From an uncultured Clostridia bacterium (GTDB taxonomy: Bacteria; Bacillota; Clostridia; Oscillospirales; CAG-382), in assembly GCA_947305675.1 (NCBI GenBank), contig CAMZED010000097.1, forward strand, positions 1-5,418: 5,418 nucleotides of DNA, in the 5' to 3' direction. Under the pieces are notes generated by a model. The model worked only from the letters and a program-made list of their open reading frames with translations. It searched no databases and was not told the origin of the DNA. Of the stretch, positions 1 to 5,418 are shown piece by piece; position 1 is the first letter of the stretch; every line of letters starts with the position of its first letter. The position numbers were made by a program, and so were the translations under genes.

Positions 1-729
1 GATCTCTTCTTTTGCGTCGCTCCACGGTGTATCGGTCCCGAAAAAAACAAGGTTCGGATCGTGGCGGCACAATATCTTCAAAATAAGATCTCTTTCTCCG
101 GCGCGGGTCGACGAGAGGGAAGTGTCGATCATTATTTCAGTCCCGGCAAGTACTTCCAAAACCTCTTCCGCGTTCCCGGCGCCGCCGCAATGCGCGGCGA
201 TAAGCATAAGCCCGGGGCGCCTTTTCTTTACAGCCGCAAGCATCTTCGCGTCGGCGTGCATATGCCCGTGCGATACCGGATCAAACCCCGCGTGCGTGAC
301 GACAAACATCCTTCGCTCTTCGGCAAGCGCAAATATGTTGTCGAACCTTTCATCGGTAATATCTATCCCCACATAATCCGGGTGGATCTTTATTCCTTTT
401 ATGCCCGCCGCGGAAAGCCTGTCGAGTTCGGAAATGGTATTCGGGCTGTCGGGGTGGACCGACCCCGCCGGGATAAGGATATTGCCGTTTTGCAGCAGCG
501 AGATCGCAAAATCGTTAACGCTGTGTTCCTGATGCGCGTTCGTGGCGATATTGCAGACCAGCGCGCGGCTTATTCCGGCGGAGACGAGTTTTTCCGCGGT
601 ATCATTCACCGTTAATTCGGTGTGAGGGAGAATGCCGAACTTCGCGGCGTTTTTCGCAAGTACTTCTTTCGCCCGAGGAGCGATCCTGTCCGGAAAGCAG
701 TGCACGTGCATATCTATTATTGGTGTCAT
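1..729 (-). CDS. Amidohydrolase-2-type metal-dependent hydrolase, C-terminus cut by the window edge
   Basis: The frame is open from the ATG at 729 to the window edge, giving 243 residues. The sequence shows the metal-binding set of a TIM-barrel amidohydrolase: D6-x-H8-x-H10 on the first strand, K114-x-H116-P117, H146 in a THAG motif, H180 in an HCGG motif, and D233 in a GTDTPW motif near the end. Together these fit the amidohydrolase-2 family (PF04909), which usually binds one or two divalent metals and hydrolyses or decarboxylates small molecules in the cytoplasm. Family members are often about 260-290 residues, so roughly 20-45 residues are probably missing. The substrate cannot be read from the sequence. 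No signal peptide or membrane segment is visible. The start is supported by AGGTGAG (737-743), 7 bases upstream, and the DMHVH motif at the expected distance from the N-terminus. It has its own promoter and lies downstream of the oxidoreductase's terminator, so it is probably a separate unit. A TatD-like DNase is a less likely alternative. Confidence 0.85.
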   Translation of the reverse strand, partial: MTPIIDMHVHCFPDRIAPRAKEVLAKNAAKFGILPHTELTVNDTAEKLVSAGISRALVCNIATNAHQEHSVNDFAISLLQNGNILIPAGSVHPDSPNTISELDRLSAAGIKGIKIHPDYVGIDITDERFDNIFALAEERRMFVVTHAGFDPVSHGHMHADAKMLAAVKKRRPGLMLIAAHCGGAGNAEEVLEVLAGTEIMIDTSLSSTRAGERDLILKILCRHDPNLVFFGTDTPWSDAKEEI

Positions 730-750
730 CTCAAAACTCACCTACAATCA

Positions 751-779
751 ATTATACATTAACCGACAAATAAATGCAA
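751..779 (-). promoter_or_regulatory. Candidate promoter of the amidohydrolase gene
   Basis: Read leftward, TTGCAT (779-774) is followed by a 17-base spacer and a perfect TATAAT (756-751), a sigma70/sigmaA-like arrangement. The -35 box matches the consensus only in its first three bases. The region just upstream (780-800) is very AT-rich and holds an inverted repeat GAATA-TT-TATTC (788-799), which could act as an UP-like element or an operator. Transcription would start near 744, leaving a leader of only about 15 bases that still contains the ribosome binding site. The assignment rests on sequence match and position only. Confidence 0.6.
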
Positions 780-812
780 GATATTTTGAATATTTATTCT
801 CCCGTATGCATC

Positions 813-840
813 AAAAAAGCCGCCGTTAATTCGGCGACTT
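813..840 (-). terminator. Rho-independent terminator of the FAD oxidoreductase gene
   Basis: On the minus strand a stem GTCGCCG / CGGCGGC (838-832 with 825-819, including one G-U pair) closes a 6-base loop AATTAA and is followed by six T residues (818-813). The loop contains the TAA stop codon (828-826) of the oxidoreductase, so the hairpin begins inside the last codons. The T-tract lies only on the minus-strand side, so it acts leftward. It would separate the oxidoreductase transcript from the hydrolase gene downstream. Confidence 0.75.
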
Positions 841-2340
841 GCGGTATGAAAAATATCTTGCACGGTCGAACGCGCTGATGACCGACGATTTCAGGTTTTC
901 GCGCTTTTCGTCCCGTTCGATCGCTTTTATCGCGTTTACTCCGGCGTTCGCTGCCATAGGAAGTCCGCCCGGCATAGTCTGCCATTGGGTTGCGAGATAC
1001 AGGTTTTTAACTCCCTTTACTGCGGACGGTACGGCGGAAGGTATAACGCCGGAAGTGAAGGCGAAACTCATATAGCTTCCGGTTTCGGCTCCGGTGTATC
1101 TTTTATAAGTCGCGGGTGTCCAAACGTCTATGCAATCGAGTTTTCCGGCAAGTTGGGGAAACGCCGCGCAAACCGCCGATTCGATATCAGCTTTCAACTC
1201 ATGTTTGAAATTCCTGTATTCCCGCGGGCGGCCGTATAGCGTGATTATTCTTCTGCATTCGTCTTCAAGACAGAAATACATCGCCTGCAGCACCGGTTTT
1301 TCGCTGCCGCGGCCGCGTTTGAATTCACGCAATACCATATGATCCGCCTTGTATTTTTCCTTTAATTCTTGCGGGAGTCGAATGATATAATCCCCTTTGA
1401 AAGGGATCCGGCAATCGCAGGAAAAAGCGCAATGACAGCTCGAAAATCTCATTAGTCTTTTGTCGGAATATCGCTTTTTCAACGCCGTAGGCATATATTT
1501 TTCATCGACAAGCGTTCCGAAAGTTACACCCGCGTCGCAAGCTGCGATTATCTTATCCGCCGCGACTGTCCTTCCGTTTTCCAGCGTTACCGAAAGAGCT
1601 GTTCCGTTTTTAACGTTTATTTTTGCCGCTTTTGCCCCCAAAACCAGCTTGCCGCCGAGCAGGACGAACCTTTCGGCTATTTTTTTTGCAACCGAAAGCG
1701 AATCGTCGTGCGGGAGATCACCGTTGCCGGAGGTGAAAGTGGCAAAAACCGACAAAAGTGCCAGCGCGCCGAATTTCCCGGTGAGGATAGAGCAAATAAA
1801 TCCGCGGATCGCCGGGGAAGCGAAACGGTTTGCAAGATCGGAACATTTCATCCCGTAATATTTCAAAAGCCGCGGGACCGCTTTTGCTTTTTCAGCCGCG
1901 GTGCTTTTGCGGTCGTTGCTTTCACCGCCGATACCCAACATTGCTTTCATCGCTTTTATATCGCGTATGAATCTGCCGATCTCTTTCTTGTCGCCCGGCG
2001 CGGCCGCCGAAAGATCCGATTCAAGCAAATCGATATCACGCCACAGGGTAAGTTCGGTATTTCCATGGCGGTAGGTATAAAGTCTGTCGGTAGCAACCGT
2101 GCCTTTTTCGTCGATCATACCCGTCGTTTTCCATATCCCGTAAGTGTCGCTTACCGGGTTTGTCCCGGTAAGCCAATGCAGGCAGTTGTCGATCCTGCAG
2201 CCTTTCCGGTCCCATCCGGTAAGATTTCCGCCGGGCGTTCCGTGCGCTTCGATCACCACCGCTTCGTGCCCCGAAAGAAGCGCGTATATGCCAGAAGTAA
2301 GTCCGGCGACCCCTCCGCCTATAATTACTGTTTTCGACAT
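826..2340 (-). CDS. FAD-dependent oxidoreductase, phytoene desaturase/CrtI-like family
   Basis: This complete 504-residue protein starts with a Rossmann dinucleotide-binding fold: GGGVAG at residues 8-13 and the ribose-binding acidic residue E31, followed by PGG (36-38). Near the C-terminus, residues 445-467 carry the second FAD-contacting motif of the phytoene desaturase/carotenoid isomerase/retinol saturase superfamily (NLYLATQW, then PGGLP). The length fits that family (about 490-510). Members bind FAD and carry out desaturation, saturation or isomerisation of polyenes and other lipophilic compounds; the substrate here is unknown. No phytoene synthase or other carotenoid gene is adjacent, so I do not call it CrtI. 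Cysteines form an unusual C-x-C-x3-C-x-C cluster at 302-310. A basic tail of about 27 residues follows the conserved core. No signal peptide is apparent; GGG at the N-terminus belongs to the nucleotide fold. The ATG at 2340 is supported by AAAAGGAGA (2356-2348), 8 bases upstream. The gene is divergent from the ZIP transporter. Confidence 0.85.
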   Translation of the reverse strand: MSKTVIIGGGVAGLTSGIYALLSGHEAVVIEAHGTPGGNLTGWDRKGCRIDNCLHWLTGTNPVSDTYGIWKTTGMIDEKGTVATDRLYTYRHGNTELTLWRDIDLLESDLSAAAPGDKKEIGRFIRDIKAMKAMLGIGGESNDRKSTAAEKAKAVPRLLKYYGMKCSDLANRFASPAIRGFICSILTGKFGALALLSVFATFTSGNGDLPHDDSLSVAKKIAERFVLLGGKLVLGAKAAKINVKNGTALSVTLENGRTVAADKIIAACDAGVTFGTLVDEKYMPTALKKRYSDKRLMRFSSCHCAFSCDCRIPFKGDYIIRLPQELKEKYKADHMVLREFKRGRGSEKPVLQAMYFCLEDECRRIITLYGRPREYRNFKHELKADIESAVCAAFPQLAGKLDCIDVWTPATYKRYTGAETGSYMSFAFTSGVIPSAVPSAVKGVKNLYLATQWQTMPGGLPMAANAGVNAIKAIERDEKRENLKSSVISAFDRARYFSYRKSPN

Positions 2341-2436
2341 TCAGATATCTCCTTTTGTTTCTGCTGTTGTCGTTTGAATTATTATTCCCGTAATCAAGGC
2401 GAATAAAACGGCGGATAACAAAAAGAATCTTTTATT

Positions 2437-2456
2437 TTTCAGCGCCTTTCAGCGCC
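2437..2456. repeat. Tandem 10-bp direct repeat upstream of the ZIP promoter
   Basis: Two perfect head-to-tail copies of TTTCAGCGCC occupy 2437-2446 and 2447-2456. A related sequence, CTTCAGCGTG (7 of 10 matching), lies at 2502-2511, around the predicted transcription start of the ZIP gene. A spacing of exactly one DNA helical turn would place a bound protein's contacts on one face of the helix, so this could be an operator. It may equally be a chance duplication. Function is inference only. Confidence 0.45.
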
Positions 2457-2473
2457 GATTTTAATTTTTGCTC

Positions 2474-2501
2474 TTGAAAACCGCGGTCGGAGTGATATAA
2501 T
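2474..2501 (+). promoter_or_regulatory. Promoter of the ZIP transporter gene
   Basis: TTGAAA (2474-2479) and a perfect TATAAT (2496-2501) are separated by 16 bases. The -10 box is preceded by TGA (2493-2495), giving the extended TGn-TATAAT form. This is a near-consensus sigmaA/sigma70 promoter. Transcription should start near 2507-2509, leaving a leader of about 60 bases before the ATG at 2569. A perfect 8-bp palindrome ACCGCGGT (2480-2487) sits in the spacer directly after the -35 box, where a repressor could block polymerase. Confidence 0.75.
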
Positions 2502-2568
2502 CTTCAGCGTGGACTGTAAGAAATGCGCGGTTGCACCAATATTTTGATAAAACGGGGAGGTTGTAATT

Positions 2569-3348
2569 ATGCTTGAAATCGCCGAGGGATTATTGATACC
2601 GTTTATCGGCACCGCGTTGGGATCGGCGTGCGTTTTCTTTATGAAAAAGTCGCTCGGCCGCGGAGTCGAAAGAGCGCTTACCGGTTTTGCCGCCGGAGTT
2701 ATGGTCGCGGCTTCGATATGGAGCCTGCTGGTCCCGGCAATGGAGCAGGCTTCCCATATGGGCAAGTTCGCCTTCATTCCCGCGGCGGCGGGGTTCTGGC
2801 TCGGCATACTGTTTCTGCTGCTGCTCGACCACGTAATCCCCCACCTGCATCTTTACGCTTCGAAAGCCGAAGGCCCCAAGAGTAAAGCCGCAAAAACCAC
2901 AATGATGGTACTTGCGGTGACTTTGCACAACATTCCCGAGGGAATGGCTGTCGGAGTAGTTTACGCCGGGCTGGTCTCCGGCACTGCCGAGATAACCGCC
3001 GGCGGGGCTCTGGCGCTTGCGCTGGGGATCGCAATACAAAATTTCCCCGAAGGCGCGATAATATCGATGCCGCTTCACGCCGAGGGAAAAACAAAATTCA
3101 AATCGTTTCTCGGCGGAGCGCTTTCCGGCGCCGTTGAACCTATCGCAGCCGCGCTGACCGTCGTCGCCGCCGGGTTCATCGTACCTGCGATGCCTTATCT
3201 GCTTTCGTTCGCCGCCGGGGCGATGATATACGTCGTCGTTGAAGAACTCATTCCCGAAATGGCCGCCGGCGAGCATTCACATGTAGGTGTGCTTGCTTTT
3301 GCGATCGGGTTTTCTCTTATGATGGCGCTCGACGTCGCTTTGGGATAA
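2569..3348 (+). CDS. ZIP-family divalent metal transporter, GufA/ZIP11 subgroup
   Basis: This complete 259-residue, very hydrophobic protein should span the membrane about eight times and carry Zn2+ and possibly other divalent metals into the cytoplasm. The ZIP signature HNIPEG is at residues 120-125 (fourth segment), and the fifth segment carries QNFPEG at 157-162; the Q in place of H before NFPEG, followed by an E190-P191 pair and a C-terminal GFSLMMALDVALG, matches the GufA/ZIP11 subgroup rather than ZupT. These H, N and E residues form the metal site in the family. EELIPE at 225-230 supplies more acidic residues. The loop between the third and fourth segments is short, with H88, H92 and H94 but no long histidine-rich stretch. 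The ATG at 2569 has a strong GGGGAGG site (2554-2560), 8 bases upstream, and a near-consensus promoter. It faces the copper ATPase convergently. The metal specificity cannot be read from the sequence. Confidence 0.92.
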   Translation: MLEIAEGLLIPFIGTALGSACVFFMKKSLGRGVERALTGFAAGVMVAASIWSLLVPAMEQASHMGKFAFIPAAAGFWLGILFLLLLDHVIPHLHLYASKAEGPKSKAAKTTMMVLAVTLHNIPEGMAVGVVYAGLVSGTAEITAGGALALALGIAIQNFPEGAIISMPLHAEGKTKFKSFLGGALSGAVEPIAAALTVVAAGFIVPAMPYLLSFAAGAMIYVVVEELIPEMAAGEHSHVGVLAFAIGFSLMMALDVALG

Positions 3349-3362
3349 CTTTTGTTAAACAG

Positions 3363-3411
3363 AAAAACCCCCTTTAAATCGGCTGATGTTCACCGACTTA
3401 AAGGGGTTTTT
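3363..3411. terminator. Bidirectional Rho-independent terminator between convergent metal-transport genes
   Basis: Two arms, 3363-3382 and 3393-3411, pair over about 18 bases with one bulged C and one A-C mismatch around a 10-base loop. The rightward side ends GGGG then TTTTT (3407-3411) and further T runs up to 3420, which terminates the ZIP transcript. On the minus strand the same hairpin ends GGGGG then TTTTT (complement of 3367-3363), which terminates the copper ATPase transcript. The ATPase stop codon (3422-3420) lies 9 bases outside the stem. Confidence 0.9.
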
Positions 3412-3419
3412 GTTTTGTT

Positions 3420-5418
3420 TTAATCGCGTATAGACCGGCGCTCTTTAATACCTGAATAAACGTATCCGCTTGCTTTTACAGCTTTTTTTACGGCTTTTTC
3501 GTCAAACTTTCCGCTTGTTTCAACAACGGCGGAGCCGCTTTCGTGATCTGCTTCGCAGGAAGAAATAAAATCAAGCGATTCAAGTGCCTTTTTCACCGTC
3601 GATTCGCAATGCCCGCACATCATACCGCCGACATTAAGGGTGATCTTTTCCGCCGCGCCCGCGTAATGCTTTGCCGAGCATTTGCGTATTGGTTTATCGC
3701 GCGAAGGATCGCGTATCTTCAACAGGTTCAGCCTGAGTGCGTTGAGGCAAACCGTGACACTCGAAAGGCTCATCGCCGCCGCACCGTACATCGGGTCCAT
3801 TTTCAAGCCGAAAAGCCCGGCGGCAAGAGGGATGCATATAAGGTTATAAAAGAACGCCCAGAACAGATTCTGCCTTACGTTGCGGAGCGTTCCCCGTCCG
3901 AGCCTTACACACGCGGCGACGTCCTCGAGATCGCTGTTCATAAGCACTATCGAAGCGCTGTCGACGGCGACGTCGGTCCCGGCTCCGATTGCAATTCCGA
4001 CGTCGGCTCGCGTAAGCGCGGGCGCGTCGTTTATCCCGTCACCGACCATTGCGGTTTTCCCGCTTTTTTGATAGTTCCGAACGACGGATTCTTTTTCGTC
4101 AGGCAGAACGTTTGCGATCACTTCGTCGACTCCCGCCAGCTTACCGATAAACCTTGCGGTCCTTTCGTTATCTCCGGTGAGCATCACGATGTGTATTCCG
4201 AGTTTTTTAAGTTGTTTTATCGCCTTCGGAGAAGATTTTTTTATAACGTCGGCGACGGCGATCATACCCAGCAGTTTTCCGTCCGCCGCAAAATAGAGCG
4301 GAGTCTTGCCGTTTTCGGCAAGCTCTTCTCCGCGCTTGAAAAGCGCGCTGTCGGCATCGACCGATCCGGCAATGAATTTTCCGTTTCCGGCGATAAGCTC
4401 GGTATTTCCGAGCTTCGCGGTTATACCGCTTCCGGGCAGCGCTTTGAAATCGCTGATTTCACGCGCGGATATACCGCGGCTTTCGCATTCACTGACTATC
4501 GCTTTCGCAAGCGGATGCTCGCTCTTGGATTCAAGAGAAAAAGCCGTCTCGAACAGTTCGCGTTCCTCAACGCCTTCGGCGGTCGCAAAATCGGTTACCA
4601 CCGGAGTTCCCTCGGTTATTGTGCCTGTCTTGTCGAGCACCGCCGTTTTGATTTTGCCGACAGTTTCAAGCGCCTCGCTGTTTTTTATCAGTATGCCGTT
4701 CTTCGCGCCCAATCCGTTGCCGACCATTATTGCTACCGGAGTTGCAAGCCCCAACGCGCAGGGACAGGAGATGACAAGCACGCAGATCCCGCGGGCGAGC
4801 GCTTCGCCCAAAGGAGCGCCGTATATCAGCCATCCTGCGATCACGGCGACCGCGATCCCCATTACCGCCGGGACGAACACGCCCGAAACCTTGTCGGCTA
4901 TCCGGGCAATCGGCGCTTTCGTCGCCGCCGCGTCGGAGACCATTTGAATTATCCGGCTGAGCGTCGTATCGTCGCCGACTCGCGTCGCGCGGCATTTCAT
5001 ATAACCCGATAAGTTTATCGTGGCGGCGCTTACTCTGTCGCCTTCGGCTTTGTCGACCGGGACCGATTCGCCCGTCAGCGCCGATTCGTCGACTGCGCTC
5101 GAACCCTCGGTGACTATTCCGTCGACCGGGATCCCGTCGCCGGGCTTAACGGCGAAAATGTCGCCGGGGCGCACTTCTTCGACCCCGACCTCGGTCTCGA
5201 CGCCGTCTTTTATCAGACGCGCGCGTTTGGGCTTAAGCTTTATAAGAGTTTTTAAGGCGTTTGTAGTTCTGCCTTTCGATATCGACTCCAAAAGCTTTCC
5301 GACGGTTATCAAAGCCGGGATCATCGCTGCCGATTCAAAATAAAGCTCGGTGTGATAGATCTCCATAAGGTCTGAATTCAAAGCGCCGCCGGTGATCATC
5401 CCGCACATTTTATAGAGC
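3420..5418 (-). CDS. copA: Cu+-exporting P1B-1-type ATPase, N-terminus cut by the window edge
   Basis: The frame is open to the right edge, and the visible protein is 665 residues; numbering here starts from the first in-window Met at 5408, which is not the true start. Motifs in order: fourth membrane helix (YFESAAMIPALI, 23-34), actuator TGES (112-115), metal-binding CPC (215-217) in the sixth helix, phosphorylation site DKTGT (259-263, D259), nucleotide-domain HP (298-299), TGDN (411-414) and the hinge GDGINDAP (456-463). The CPC, YN (521-522) and MSLSS (546-550) set in helices 6-8 defines the Cu+ subclass P1B-1. It exports copper from the cytoplasm using ATP. A heavy-metal-associated (HMA) domain with CGHC (C598, C601) follows the last helix at about 588-650, an unusual C-terminal position. 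Roughly 100-250 residues (early helices and any N-terminal HMA domain) lie outside the window. Upstream partners such as csoR or copZ could lie there but are not seen. No frameshift is evident. Confidence 0.95.
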   Translation of the reverse strand, partial: LYKMCGMITGGALNSDLMEIYHTELYFESAAMIPALITVGKLLESISKGRTTNALKTLIKLKPKRARLIKDGVETEVGVEEVRPGDIFAVKPGDGIPVDGIVTEGSSAVDESALTGESVPVDKAEGDRVSAATINLSGYMKCRATRVGDDTTLSRIIQMVSDAAATKAPIARIADKVSGVFVPAVMGIAVAVIAGWLIYGAPLGEALARGICVLVISCPCALGLATPVAIMVGNGLGAKNGILIKNSEALETVGKIKTAVLDKTGTITEGTPVVTDFATAEGVEERELFETAFSLESKSEHPLAKAIVSECESRGISAREISDFKALPGSGITAKLGNTELIAGNGKFIAGSVDADSALFKRGEELAENGKTPLYFAADGKLLGMIAVADVIKKSSPKAIKQLKKLGIHIVMLTGDNERTARFIGKLAGVDEVIANVLPDEKESVVRNYQKSGKTAMVGDGINDAPALTRADVGIAIGAGTDVAVDSASIVLMNSDLEDVAACVRLGRGTLRNVRQNLFWAFFYNLICIPLAAGLFGLKMDPMYGAAAMSLSSVTVCLNALRLNLLKIRDPSRDKPIRKCSAKHYAGAAEKITLNVGGMMCGHCESTVKKALESLDFISSCEADHESGSAVVETSGKFDEKAVKKAVKASGYVYSGIKERRSIRD
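3465..3654 (-). other. C-terminal heavy-metal-associated (HMA) domain of the copper ATPase
   Basis: Residues 588-650 of the visible ATPase have the ferredoxin-like HMA pattern: a first strand ITLNVGGM, the metal-binding M-x-C-x2-C (M597-C598-G-H-C601), a helix with TVKKALESL, and a final KKAVKASGY segment. A linker of about 25 residues (roughly 564-587) with several basic residues connects it to the last membrane helix. In the family such domains bind one Cu+ through the two cysteines and either take it from a chaperone or regulate turnover. It is fused in frame with no stop between, so it is not a separate CopZ gene. Confidence 0.85.

Larger units (their letters stand above)
2341..2568. other. 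Divergent intergenic region between the oxidoreductase and the ZIP transporter
   Basis: This 228-base AT-rich gap holds no credible gene. It contains the start-proximal ribosome binding sites of both flanking genes (2348-2356 minus; 2554-2560 plus), a strong rightward promoter (2474-2501), and a tandem 10-bp repeat (2437-2456). For the leftward oxidoreductase I found only weak -10-like AATAAT sequences around 2381-2390 without a convincing -35 partner, so its promoter is unresolved. No riboswitch-like structure or terminator is obvious. Confidence 0.7.

Noticed and set aside
61..615. A 184-residue plus-strand frame at the left end
   Set aside because: It lies opposite the hydrolase gene, whose minus-strand frame has all the expected metal-binding motifs. 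The plus frame shows no motif.
1708..2406. A 232-residue plus-strand frame opposite the FAD oxidoreductase
   Set aside because: Its composition is arginine- and phenylalanine-rich without any domain; it runs through the oxidoreductase and its start region and is best explained as a shadow.
2590..3276. A 228-residue minus-strand frame opposite the ZIP transporter
   Set aside because: It is low in hydrophobic segments, rich in R, G and Q, and has no ribosome binding site or domain. The plus-strand ZIP protein is unmistakable.
3363..3411. The long inverted repeat as a possible insertion-sequence end or attachment site
   Set aside because: It sits exactly between two stop codons, has T-tracts on both sides, and has no transposase or integrase nearby, so a terminator explains it fully.
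3465..3654. A separate CopZ copper-chaperone gene
   Set aside because: The domain is in frame with the ATPase with no intervening stop, and no internal start with a ribosome binding site is evident.
3543..5012. A 489-residue open frame on the plus strand, antisense to the copper ATPase
   Set aside because: It is rich in R, H, Y and F with no recognisable motif, lacks a good ribosome binding site, and overlaps a clearly real P-type ATPase. High GC at third codon positions of the ATPase removes stops in this frame.

Overview
This 5.4 kb window looks like chromosomal DNA from an anaerobic Firmicute, most likely a member of the Clostridia (Oscillospirales or Christensenellales type). The basis is indirect: moderately GC-rich coding sequence with AT-rich gaps, strong GGAG-type ribosome binding sites, sigma70/sigmaA-like promoters, Rho-independent hairpins, and a Cu+ ATPase with a C-terminal heavy-metal domain. 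The sequence alone cannot fix the genus. I see no mobile element, RNA gene, CRISPR array or phage gene.

Layout, left to right. (1) Positions 1-729, minus strand: a metal-dependent hydrolase of the amidohydrolase-2 type, cut at its C-terminus by the window edge, with its own promoter in the short gap at 730-812. (2) Positions 826-2340, minus strand: a 504-residue FAD-dependent oxidoreductase of the phytoene desaturase/CrtI-like fold, ending in a terminator hairpin that contains its own stop codon. (3) Positions 2341-2568: a 228-base divergent intergenic region with a strong promoter for the rightward gene and a tandem 10-bp repeat upstream of it. (4) Positions 2569-3348, plus strand: a complete ZIP-family metal transporter of the GufA/ZIP11 subgroup. 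(5) Positions 3363-3411: a long hairpin with T-tracts on both sides, shared by two convergent genes. (6) Positions 3420-5418, minus strand: the C-terminal 665 residues of a Cu+-exporting P1B-1 ATPase (CopA), whose N-terminus lies beyond the right edge.

The clearest theme is metal homeostasis: a ZIP importer or equilibrating carrier faces a copper exporter, tail to tail, across one terminator. They are separate transcription units, so common regulation is not implied. The oxidoreductase and the hydrolase are separate units with no visible pathway link to the transporters. This appears to be an ordinary housekeeping/accessory metabolic region. I found no convincing new multi-gene system. The points worth a second look are the C-terminal metal-binding domain of the ATPase, the repeat at the ZIP promoter, and a cysteine cluster in the oxidoreductase.
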